NCBI GenBank assembly: GCA_025267735.1
Contig: CM046304.1
Coordinates: 3,720,001-3,784,000 of the forward strand
Source of the DNA: Mactra quadrangularis
Taxonomy: Eukaryota > Mollusca > Bivalvia > Venerida > Mactridae
Reading direction: 5' to 3'
DNA length: 64,000 bases
Shown here: piece by piece, positions 1-11,300 of the stretch
How positions within the stretch are numbered: position 1 is the first letter of the stretch
Layout: every line of letters begins with the position of its first letter
Translations under genes and position numbers: made by a program
Notes under the pieces: generated by a model
Database searches by the model: none
What the model saw: the letters and a program-made list of their open reading frames with translations, nothing else
What the model was told of the DNA's origin: nothing

Positions 1-45
1 CAAGCGGAAATTTTAGATCGGGTTTTGATCAAATTGGAGAGAGAT
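1..45 (+). repeat. Interspersed repeat R-A, 3' end at the window edge
   Basis: GCGGAAATTTTAGATCGGGT and TTTTGATCAAATTGG match the last 45 bp of the other R-A copies. Confidence 0.6.
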
Positions 46-559
46 TGTAAAGTGAGTACCCTGAATTCCATGTTGTACGACACATTCCATATTCAAATTA
101 TACGATGTTATAAGGAATAATTGAAGCTTGCTGTCCTTAAATAAAATGACGGAACTCATATTCAATGCATACATTGTATTTTAATTTTGACATTTTAATA
201 GAAACCATGGGTAAATATTATAGGTTGGCACTGACGCCGTCAAATATAGAACCCGGCAATGCAAACTCAATATGAAATACACCAATATTCGCATCCACAG
301 ATATAAAGGAACTGGAAGAAAAATAAAAAAAAAGTAAGTTTGCAAGATTTCCAGATTCGGAAACATATTCTTGATTGTGTTTCATAAAATTTATATAAGA
401 CCCAGTTTAGCTTGGTCACAAAGAAATCAAGAAACGAACATACGTGTGTAGAAAACTGGTTAAAAAGGAACACAAACCCGTCTAACTCAGTCGAAAGCAG
501 AAAGGTCTGATAGACTCGATCTAGAAGGGACATACTTTCGTGAAGTTTGTTCATTAAAA

Positions 560-765
560 AATTCTATGGCCTATATCCCTCTTACCACTGGTTCTAAATC
601 ATGTAGAACAGTTGTCAGTCATTAACGGAACTATTTGTTAAGTAACTGGTTTAAAGTTTATTCCAGAACTTTTAGCCTTTCGAGTAACGAATAACAGATT
701 GACTTACGGCGATGGTATGATCTATACAATGTGTTGCTTTGGCTTTAAACTCATCAAAAACAAAT
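560..765 (+). mobile_element. SINE family S3, truncated copy without head
   Basis: Shares the S3 body (CCACTGGTTCTAAATCATGT, CAGTTGTCAGTCATTAACGG) and tail (ACAATGTGTTGCTTTGG). The tRNA-like head is missing. Confidence 0.6.
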
Positions 766-1028
766 AGAAAGATAAACTTCTCTGGGCGATGTTGTATAAA
801 CAAATTGTTAAGAATTCTGACCACGTTGAATAGATAATTGGAACAAATGAGAAAAATATCACAACATGAAGTGTTATGTTAACAAGACGTAATTAGATTA
901 ATGATTTCATGATAGGAAAATACTAGAAGGGTTGTCAGGGGTCTAAAGTCACGTGATCTACAACATCAAATAATGGGGTCAACAAAAAATGTTTTCCACC
1001 GATGAAACATTTTAACTAAATATAATAA

Positions 1029-1355
1029 GGGGCCTTAGTCAGTCCAATTAGTTGCATTACTCGGATTTTACTCTTACTTTTCAATGTCAATTTGCCAAAA
1101 TTAATCTGAAATAACTTTTTTGTAAATCATTTAATTTGTTTGAAAATTCAAGCTAAGTATTTCTAGGATAAAGAACTGTCTAAGTTTTAACACTTCTATA
1201 AATATCTTCATTAACAAGAAAGATATTAAATGAAATATTTTGTTATCCTTACAAAGGAATTCAATGATAAAAACCGAGGATTCCAACTGTAAGGACATAC
1301 TTACCAATTGGATTGCTTCAGATTTTATCAAGGAAAGATAACTGACTAAAGTCCT
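1029..1355. mobile_element. MITE-like element, family M2 (ends CTTTAGTCAG)
   Basis: About 330 bp bounded by inverted GGxCTTAGTCAG and CTGACTAAAGTCC. The second copy at 37807-38160 is similar along its whole length in the same orientation. Confidence 0.7.
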
Positions 1356-1771
1356 AATTGAGTGGCACCAAATAACGCATAGAATAACTACGACCTTTCT
1401 TTCCCCTAATATTGGCATTTCGCGGGCTTTGCGAAAAATGCTCGTAACTTACTCTTTTTTATATTGAGTAATAATCCGTTTTGCACTACGCCCGCGATTT
1501 GATCTCGTTTTACAGTTTCGTCCAACTCAGATTAATAAAAGTTTGTATATTTCCCAGGTCAACATTTTAGATCTGCTTGAAACTTTCAACATATATTTTT
1601 GTAAATGCAAATTATAGACCAAACTAAAATAATCAGTTTGTCAGCCTATTTTCAGTACTTTTCAGTAATAGTTTCATCTATTTCAGAGCAAAAAAAACGT
1701 TTATACCTTTGTGAGTCGTCAGAACAACGTGACGGACATTAATAGTCCCAACAACAAGTAACTAGGTCAGG

Positions 1772-1976
1772 AGAGGGAGTGGCCGAGCGGTTACGACGTT
1801 TGACTGGTGATCATTGGAAAGCCAGCTCCGCGTTGATTAGGATCCCATCTAAAACATATCCCGTTGTTTCCTTGAGCAAAAACTTTATCCTACTAACTCA
1901 GCACTGGGGGACCAGTAAGCGGACTCGAAAGTGATAAATCTAAGTTGTAAGAATTTGTTTCACAGTCGAGCTTAAA
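1772..1976 (+). mobile_element. SINE family S1 (tRNA-Leu/Ser-like head)
   Basis: Starts with the box-A-like GAGTGGCCGAGCGGTTACGA, then a decayed box B and a body with CCTTGAGCAA and CAGTAAGCGGACTCGAAAGT. A near-full copy lies reversed at 14045-14250. Confidence 0.75.
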
Positions 1977-3220
1977 TAAATTAGTTTGAACTAACTAGGT
2001 CAAAGTGTTCCCTGAACGGAATGTTTGTAGGAGTATAATAAATTATCTAACATGATATAGTCCTTAGAGGAAATGTTTTTATCATTAACAACTAATCATA
2101 TTTGGTCAAATCAACATATTTGCATTATTTAGAGGGTTAGGAACTACTTCTAGTTGATATGACCAGGAACATATCATTTACCTTATCATAGTTCACTCGG
2201 CTACGACTGTTTCCATAAACAAATTAGCGTGGTTCAAATTTTATATAGATTTTCACAATTACGATGCAATTCTAGCAATATTAAAGCACCAATATCACAA
2301 AAATATTATTAAAAGGTTAAATTACATAACTGTGGCGGTTTTATTTTCCGCCATTATTGTTAACGACACTAAAACACTGACGACTAAAAATTACGTATCA
2401 CTGTCGTCATGTTATACGCGTAGTTAAAACTCTAACGACTACATACAGAACAGCATTGTCATCTTGTTAAGTAATGAGAAAGTTGGTTTTGTCACAATGA
2501 AAATGCAATATATTGCAATTAAATCCGTATATTGTTTTGCTTTAAACAATTAAATCATTTATTAGTTGTATTACATCGCCAAAGATCGTCTAAATGTGCA
2601 GAAATGGTAAAGGTAATGAGATTCATCGCTAATGATTTTGCAAAGCTAGCATGTTACTGAGATACTCTTCATTAGTTCTTGCTTTTCCTAATCATCAAAT
2701 CTGGTCTAAACTTAGGCTGTTTGAAGATGATTATCTGTAATAAGTTTTACGCTAGAACCTTTTCAGCTTAATTCAGACCTTTTACATGTTAATAAGGGTA
2801 TTTAATTATTAACTGATGTGATTAAAACATATTTTGCATTTTTGAAGAATTCAAAACGACCATTCAACAGCTTTTATTTGGACATAGCGCTAGAATTTGA
2901 TGAAAAAAAAAACGAGAATTTGTTTACGTTCTGAAAATCACGTGACTTTATACCCTGTTTACGTCACAAAGTAGTCACGTGATACAATGTTAAGTTGTTT
3001 TTTTTGCCCCGTGGCTAAAATTTACTGAAAACTTAACTTTATCATTAAAATGAATTTATCAATTTCCGTAACTTATTTATTATTTACGATTTCAATTATT
3101 TTGAAGATTTTAGAAAATTGTACTCATTTAAAAAGTAGACATTTCTATAAATAATATAACGACATAGTATTCAGTGCAAAAAAGAGTTATTGACCAACAA
3201 GCTAAGTACAATTTTATCAG
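1976..3220. other. AT-rich stretch, no gene seen
   Basis: No coding frame with splice support, and no clear repeat apart from scattered CACGTGA words near 2940-2985. Confidence 0.5.
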
Positions 3221-3730
3221 CAGTGGGCGTGGCTGGGTATTTACGATGTGCGATTAATAATCATTGGTTAGGCAGCCCGCGTTGGTTCAAATCCACTGGC
3301 ACCAGGGCAGTATATCATCAAATATCTTACGATAATATTACATGATGGAGGACTTACGACTAAACAAATCGTAAGACTGTTGATGATACGGACACCAAAG
3401 TTGTTAAATCGTAAATATACGCACACATTATGCTTTGAAATAATATTTTGTCAACGAACACGATTAAAAACGGCCCTGTTTAAATTATCGTGCACAAGTT
3501 ACAACTATACTTTCATTTTAGAATGGTATACAAATGTTCATGTGTACCCACGGGACTACATAAAGGGACGTACGCATTTTTTCATGATCATAAGTTATGG
3601 ACTCGGATGCTAGTGCTAAAATTGCATCCTAAATCTAATTTTTTGTTTCCTTGAGCAAGAAACTTTATTCTACTAGCTCAGAACTGATGATTCAGTAAGC
3701 AGACTCTAGAGTGACAAATCTAAATTATTA
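3221..3730 (+). mobile_element. SINE family S1, copy split by later insertions
   Basis: The tRNA-like head is at 3221-3305 (GTTGGTTCAAATCC box B) and the S1 body at 3643-3730 (CTTGAGCAAGAAACTTTATT). Between them is a hairpin element (3310-3390) plus unassigned sequence. Confidence 0.6.
3310..3390. mobile_element. Short hairpin element, family M8
   Basis: About 80 bp with inverted arms ATCATCAAATATCTTACGAT and ATCGTAAGACTGTTGATGAT. Relatives are at 55217-55319 and 56906-56995. Confidence 0.6.
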
Positions 3731-3826
3731 TTTTTTTGTACAAACTTAACAACATTTATTTTCATTACCAAACGTGTTATCACGTTTACCCTTTTTACAA
3801 TTTTGATTTTTTATATATATATTAAA

Positions 3827-4120
3827 CACGGGTCGACAGCGCAGATAGTTGCGCACCGGAATTTGGAATCTCGTGTCCCGAAGGGGGTACGGGTTCGAAT
3901 CCCACCCGGGAAGTTATACCCTTCCATAAAAATTGACAATAATGTCAATTTTCCTCCATTGATAAGACATATGGAGAAGTTTCCGGCCTTGTGAAAGGGT
4001 TGGTGAGTACTGATTATAGACAATGGTCTAGGAAAGCTAGGTTAGGTGCACTGGACGCCGTAAAATGGCCTAAATTGTGTTGACACGGCTTTACACCCAG
4101 TAAAAATAAATAAATAGATA
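3827..4120 (+). mobile_element. SINE family S2 (tRNA-Pro-like head)
   Basis: Head with box A (TCGACAGCGCAGATAGTTGC), anticodon-loop-like TTTGGAA and box B (GGGTTCGAATCC), then body GGAGAAGTTTCCGGCCTTGT and tail GTTGACACGGC. Ends in a TAAATAAATA tract. The loop reads TGG, hence Pro-like. Confidence 0.8.
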
Positions 4121-4810
4121 AGTATAATTACAAATTTGGGTTTTAACTCTTAACGGCCCGTTGCAAGCGAACAATCCAGTACTTGAGTCAGGGAAGAATA
4201 TCTTGAGTTCGTTAATGGAACTTTCTGACTTTTTACCAGATATTTTATTGGGTATTTACATTGAGTTATATCCAACGTAAAGATTAAGTACTATAGTAAT
4301 TAACTTTGTTTAATTATATGCTTGTAAGGTTTATGCCTCTGTGACTAAAGTGATATATGGATTAAAGTTAGTACACTTTGACCTGGTGGTCAGAAAGCAG
4401 TTCAGTTTGTCTTAACTTTGACATTTTGTATCTATAAATAGATTTGGTGGGTCAGTGCAGAACTAGTTTATCTACAAGATTTATCGAACAGTGCAAAACT
4501 AGTCTAGCTGCATGACTAGTAAATAAAGAAGGACGTAGACTAGTTTTATGCAAACCCTTCGAGATATAAACGTCCTAGAATAATTATTGTCTGACCAGTT
4601 ATTTAGAGATGTCCGCACCAAAAGCTTTCCTGGGCTTATTTATTTACCAGCTTACTCGCATTCTCTTAAAATACGAGTCGGCAATTTTCACATTTACGCC
4701 AGAAAATAAACATAATTGATAATTTTGTTTGATAGAATATGAAAGACCAATATGCCATACTGTACTATGCCATGCTATGCCATTTATTTCAACACAGAAA
4801 TCGTTATATA

Positions 4811-5033
4811 TTGACGTCATTACATACGTGGTCTTCGTGCTTTGAGTAAGTATTCAACATGTGGAAGTTGACGTCATTACGACCGTGTTCTCCGTGCAAT
4901 TTGATACGCTTGAATAAACAGCTGATTGACTTTATAATGCCCGTGTTCTCCGTGCGTTGTTTGTAAGTATTGGTCACGTGCGGATTAACGCTCGTGTTCT
5001 ACGAGAAATTAGTAACGCTTGAATATACAGCTA
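4811..5033 (+). repeat. Tandem array, about 116-bp unit with TGACGTCA and CACGTG motifs, left part
   Basis: Repeated blocks of TTGACGTCATTACG, CCGTGTTCTCCGTGC, ACGCTTGAATA(A/T)ACAGCT and TTGGTCACGTGC. The array resumes at about 5690. Confidence 0.7.
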
Positions 5034-5690
5034 TAGTAAGATTTCTTTCACCTTACGAAGGTCACGGCGCTTACCTTTGTAAATATGGGCTAAACCATTA
5101 TAAAAGAGGTTGTTCGGAAGGTTTATTCTCCGAGGATTTATTCCCATTGGCCAATGTTAAATTGTAATCAAATTTATAACTTCAATTATCGAAAGACGGT
5201 TTAGCACAGTGGATACAGCTGCGTCTAAAATAACGTTTTTGACACAGTGGTCGGTGGTTATAAAATATAAGTAAATATATTACATTTTTGACAATTTTTC
5301 GCGTGCTTACACGTTTCAGACAGGATGACCTTACTAACACTTTAAAAACATTTGGGTGGTTATATACACTCTTTGTGTGAACGAGATTCACGAGGGAGAA
5401 AAACTTGGATAATTTATATAATACTGACACCATACTATAAATAAGATAAAAAAACGTAGCAAGGTTTAAGTCTGAAAAAATATTATGCTACTGGAATTTG
5501 AACCTTAAACCTTTAGTTCTGACGGCCGACGCGTTACCACTGAGCTAAGGATATCAGTTAATGAGATGCGTCAAATTTATTGTAATTAACGCTTGCTAGT
5601 ATTGTATTGCACACCTGTTCACCGCATTCGGATCTTCTTCATGAATATTCAATGCACTTTGACCTTCGTAAGGTGAAAGAAATCTCACTA
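5034..5690. mobile_element. Insertion interrupting the tandem array
   Basis: Ends are inverted copies of TTTCTTTCACCTTACGAAGG (near 5041 and 5682). Inside, at about 5475-5550 on the minus strand, is a tRNA-like head with TTAGCTCAGTGGTAACGCG and GGTTCAAATTCC, a SINE promoter remnant. Confidence 0.5.
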
Positions 5691-6065
5691 TAATTGATTG
5701 TATCATGCCCGTGTTCTCCGTGCGTTGTTTGTAAGTATTGGTCACGTGCAGATTGACGTCATAACGTCCGTGTTTCACGAGCAATTTGTTACGCTTAAAT
5801 AAACAGCTAATTGACTTTTTAATGCCCGTGTTCTCCGTGTGTTTTGTGTAAGTAATGGACACGTGCAGATTGACGTCATTACGCTCGTGATATCCGAGTA
5901 TTGTTTTTCTTCTAAATTAACTGCAAGCCTAATTAAATGCGCCCGGGTTTCCCGTGCATTTTGTAACTATCAAAAAACTACTTATTGATTTGAATAAGCC
6001 TGCGTTCTCCATGCTCGTTGCTACTTTCGAAGTCTGCAAATTACCTTTACACCGCACGTGTTCTC
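5690..6065 (+). repeat. Tandem array with TGACGTCA and CACGTG motifs, right part
   Basis: Continues the 4811 array: two recognisable units up to about 5900 (ATTGACGTCAT at 5751 and 5869, about 118 bp apart), then decayed units with CGTGTTCTC words. Confidence 0.65.
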
Positions 6066-7204
6066 AATAAATTATGTAACTGTTAAAATAAGTGTTGCCA
6101 GTTTCCTAGGATATTGCTAGCTAGAGCTCTGTCCCCGTTTCAATTATGTACTTGAGGAAAATACTATTCATCATTTAATATAAATTATTTAATATAAATG
6201 TAAACCTAGCGACTTTGAGGAAGACCTTAATTGGCTAGTAACAGACCTTAAAAGAGTAATTGATCTGTAATTGAAATAGGAAAATTTCCATAACTTTACA
6301 AAATGAATAGAATTAATTTTGACAAGATCAGAAATATCATTAATAATAAAATGAAAAATTACATATACTATGTTCTTTTTTAGATAACATTCCACACTTT
6401 GATTTATCTAACTCATTAATCATTATGATGACTTATCTAACCCCGGTGTTTTCAAGGAAAGAATATTAAAATCTCACACAATAATATTACACACAACACC
6501 GAAAATCCTGATTTCGCGATTTTTCGTAATCGCGATTTTTCGATTTTTTTGCTGTTCCGAAGTCATTCCTAAAAAACTTAATTCAAATATACTCTGCTTT
6601 CGCTGTCAATCTAAACTTATTTCAAAGTGGACATGAGTCGTACAGCGTTGTTTTTTAAACAATCTATTAGAAAAAAATCTAAGGGAGACAAATCTACATG
6701 ATCTAAAATCTGAAATAAAACTGAATTATCTCCCTTGGTAATATAAGAACTATAAGGAAACGAAGGCTCTATATATTGATTGGTATAAAATTTGATATTG
6801 GGATAATTATACGGGTTTTAACATGGATCCCTTGGGTCTACTGTACACGATGACATCTGTGTAGGAATAACACGGTGAAACTTTGAATAATTAAATGAAC
6901 AAATGTAATGAGAACTTCTATTCAGAAAATTTAGCAACAAATTACACTCTTATATTCCACCCTTCTCTACAAAATTTAGTACCATCAACTTGCTTCTTAT
7001 TTTTGAAAATTGACTACTTCCATATTATTGGCAGAAGCAGGTTACACACGGCTGTGTGGTCTGAATTTTATTGTAAATTACTGAGTAAAATGTTATGAAA
7101 ACAAAAATGAGGGATCGGAATTTATTGTAAATTTACTGAATAAAAAAATATGAAAAACAAAAATGATGGATATATCATTTAATGTACTTGATAGTCGTTT
7201 CGTC

Positions 7205-7405
7205 CTGTTTTCATAATTACTTTGGCCATTCTCCCTCCTACCACTGATTCTAACTTATGTAGGACATTTGTCAGTCACTGAAGAAGTATAAGTCTACATG
7301 TAGACACTGGTTAACAGTTAAATCCAGTTCCACGAAAAGTGAGTAGATTGACTTTCCGTTGAACTATAACCTATACATTGTGTCGCTACGGTGTCAAACC
7401 CAAAC
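7205..7405 (+). mobile_element. SINE family S3, truncated copy
   Basis: Carries the S3 body (CCTACCACTGATTCTAACTT, TTTGTCAGTCACTGA) and tail (CATTGTGTCGCTACGG). Headless. Confidence 0.6.
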
Positions 7406-7772
7406 AAAAAATATCCAGGAGTCTTATTGACAGAGAGTAAAAACCCGCTTGACAACCCAGGTGCCATGGGTTCGAACCTTTTTCAGTTCTCCATCCCCTC
7501 CTGTTGAAATACTGACATAAAATATTTAATTAAGACATTTTGTTTTCAATTTAATAGAATATTCACAAGGTGCCATCAACAATCACAATTTCCCTAAAAT
7601 TCCTCTAGTAAAAACCTGTTTTAAAAATTAAGTTTTAACTAATTTGAGCAACGGTCGTTCAAATGTATTGACTTGAGAGAATGAACTGCGCAAAAAGATA
7701 AACATAAGTTATATCGCTTATTCGGTACAAGTGCTGTTAAACTAATTATATTAGTGATTCTTGTTCGCGCGC

Positions 7773-8075
7773 AGGGGCGGGTCCTGGATTTTTTCTAGGG
7801 GCGGGGGGGGGAGTGCAAACTTTTTCTAGGGGTGGAAGCAAAATTTCGAATCACAACCACATTATACACTGTTTGCAGAATAATTTTACATTTAGTTATA
7901 AAAACTACATAACCATTATATCTGTTAAACACTAAGGCAAGCGAAGCGAGCCTGAGAAAAATTGCTTTATGCTACTTAAAAATGTCTTACAGTTAAAAAA
8001 TACACTCATGGACGGGTAAATTTTGGAAATTTCAGGGGGGGGGTGGACCCCCCTGACCCCCCGCTAGATCCGCCT
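7773..8075. mobile_element. MITE-like element, family M5 (G/C-run ends)
   Basis: Inverted ends GGGGCGGGTCCTGGATTTTT and CCCCGCTAGATCCGCC, each followed inside by G or C runs, with an AT-rich core. Relatives are at 13413-13620 and 53582-53842. It lies just upstream of the astacin start. Confidence 0.65.
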
Positions 8076-8249
8076 ATTGCGCGTTTCTGAAAACAAAGTT
8101 CTTGTAAATACTTTATAGAACTTCAGGGAGAATGTCTGAGGAAACTCGCTACAAGACAAACGAATGTGTTTTCTATTCTACAAATTAATGAAAACGTTGT
8201 CAATAACATTTTCTCTCTAATTTTAAGGAAATTTTATTCCATTGTTAAA

Positions 8250-8318
8250 ATGAGTGAATTAAATTCGTTGTGGACATTATATTACGTTATACTGGCGAGC
8301 TGTTTTATTCTCTCAAAG
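8250..8318 (+). CDS. Astacin gene exon 1: signal peptide
   Basis: Encodes 23 residues from ATG at 8250. Residues 7-21 are hydrophobic (LWTLYYVILASCFIL), a typical secretory signal. The donor is AAG|GTGAGT, phase 0. The frame is open further upstream but has no earlier ATG. Confidence 0.85.
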
Positions 8319-11300
8319 GTGAGTGAATTATATATTTCTATGTTTATTTTTGTTGCTGTTGTTTGGGTTTTTTTCATTTAAAGGACCGGATAACATGGTC
8401 GAGTGGCTAATGACGCTGTAATTGCTGTGATTTATCAAAGTTAAGGATCTTAGGTTCGAGTGAATCTATAGCTCGTTCAGATTGACCTGAGAGCAATTGA
8501 TAAATTACAAACGTCCGTATTGTCTGTTCACATTGACCCGAGACAGATATATACATTAAAGGTACACATTCACAGATTTCAACTTAAATATCAACTTTTT
8601 CCGAAACTATTAAAATTCTATGGAAATATTTTTGGAAGCAGGAAAGTAGTGTTCTGAAAATGACAAGTTCAGTACAAATTGACATATAACTACAAAATTT
8701 AATGATGGTGTTTCATGTAGTAAATATCTACCCCGTATGTAACGGTATTGACAATTTTAGTGCATTTTTGTGACTTTTATTGTATATTTCTTGCTACATA
8801 TAGGTCAGTTTGTCTCACTTTGTATTTTTTGACACAATTACAGACACAGAATGGTATTTTGAAATTATAGAAAAAAAAATAAACCAAATCTGTGAACTAG
8901 TACCTTTAAACCTTTCATTTAATACCCGTTCTTATAGATAAATGTACGGGAAAGTATTTTATCAATAAGGAGTACAAAAGAATGGCAGTGAGTATTTAAA
9001 TCAGTGGGGTGTATGTATACAGCACTGACAGTCGAATCATTTTAACAACATCTGAACATAAAATGCTGTATTTTATCATGATTTCCATACAAAAAAGAGA
9101 TGTGTGAAAACTGTAATGAGGAGTATTTTGTTCTTATTTGATAAAATAATGGATATTTCATTAAACACTTCCTGAACTTCTACGTGTAAACAAGATTTTT
9201 TGTTTTTATGTTAGTGTTGCGACGTTTACCGTCAATTGCGACGTTCGGAGATTAGATTAAATTAAATGTTCTAAATGATTTTTTGTGGGACTTCTTTATG
9301 TCACTTTTGTAAAATTATTAATGTTGTTTCGCAACTCAATATAAGAAATATAATACTAAGTTTTTAATATATATACACCACTTACCTGAAGTTTCCAAAA
9401 CTTTGTAATATCGTAATCCAATGCCACATTAGAATTTAATTTTCACCATAAAATTTCAATTGTCTTAGCTAAAAATTGTATTATACAATATAGTACAAAA
9501 ATTCCAACACTAACTCATAAACGAGGTTTGGTCATCACAAAAACACCGTGTACACAAGAAATAATAGACTTGATTTGAAACTCAGGGTAATGGGTTGCTC
9601 AAGCTTAAAAAAAATTGTTTATGTCAGATGTACTCGTGTGGAACGAATTTCACACAATTGTGTATACACAGGACAATAGGATTTAATCTGCGTGGCATAA
9701 ATTTTCTGCAATAATATGTAAAATAACTTTGCTCTGCACAAATGCATCCGGTACAAACCATATATCCGCGATTTCGGTTTATAATATTATCTTATATATT
9801 TTTCCTTCTTTATATTAATGTTCATGTATGCATGTACTTAACTGTGGTGTATTTTTAGAAATAAAAGTTTTGTTCGGTTCTGTTCTGTTTTATAGCATAT
9901 TAAAATGCATATTTTAACCATTTTGAATCATATGCAGATACCAGAAAATCTGCACGAAATTTTGTTAAAGAAACTTCTACATTTTACAACAAATGTATTA
10001 TCATTGATCAATTTTAAGAGTTCCATGTTACTTTTTGGAAAATCCAAATCTTTTTTTTTCTACATTTGTTTGTCCTCGGCTCTGTTCCTCCCTTTCAATA
10101 AATTGTTCAATCAGTGCTTTCAACGTTTTGATTATCTTTATGTTGTCTTTTATAGAATAACAAATTATTACATTTTACACAGGTATCGGATGCCGGCGTC
10201 ATAACAACGGATTCCAGTTCACCAAGTATAACCTCTGACGTCACGTATGATACTGATGATGACGTCATCAATGCTAATGATGAGCAGACGACAATGAAGC
10301 TAATCAAGTTATGGCCTAATGGAATTATACCTTATTTGATGCCAGATGATATGTACGGTAATATGTAAACCTTTATTATATCCAGTCTCCTTGTAATCAG
10401 AAACGCTCCACTAAAGTACCGCTACAGTAAATCTATTGATCTTGGTAGGCTATATGGGGCATAGGAAATATCATTCGCATGCTGTTTCATTATGCGTAGT
10501 TAGCGTTAAGTTTCAACCCCTAATGCCACTCTCAATTGATAGCTCATTTTGGAAAGTATAGTAGGCCTACATGCTTACAAAATATAGTGTTTTTTATTCA
10601 TAGCTATATGTTCATAATTTTGTATGGATTAGATTCATTACATGGCTTGCAATTGCAAAATTATATGATAATAACTGTCATCCGAAGTAAGTAATTACCT
10701 CCCTTGCAAATGTATGGTGGCATATTTCTGCCATCAGATAACCACATTATCAACTAGTTAATTAATAAGTTTACTAGTTACGGTAACTAGTAAACCACTT
10801 AACTTAATAGGTTTACCAGTTACCGTATTAGTTAATTTCTTAATTAACTAGTTAGTGATGCAGTTATCTGATGGCAGGAATATGCCACCATACATATGAA
10901 AACAGAACAATTTTAAATATGTTCAAAAACAGTCTTGGTTGACATATTAACAAATTTTACGTGGTGAAATAACCCTAAAATACAACATACATACAAGTAT
11001 AATTATTGTTAGCTTTTAGCAGCCATAAAAAAGTTTTTTCGTTAGGGAAAGCATGCCGGAAAATGGACCATTTTCCCAAGTGACGTCTTTCATATTGATG
11101 TTTTCATAGAAAGATGAGTGGATAGTTGCAAGTTTAAAAATGTCCAATTATCTTAAGTAACAAATAGCCGACCAATCACATTACTATTCATGATCTGGTC
11201 TGGACATTTAAATGAAAAAAGCTAAGCAGAAATGTTCCAGACTAATTTCTTAACACATTTTCTCCCATGCTTTATTAGGCGAACCTGCAGTAGAAATAAA

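Noticed and set aside
3803..4023. Short frames on both strands over the 3.8-4.1 kb region
   Set aside because: They translate an S2 SINE; the same peptides recur at 25348-25814 and 58650-58886 because the SINE recurs.
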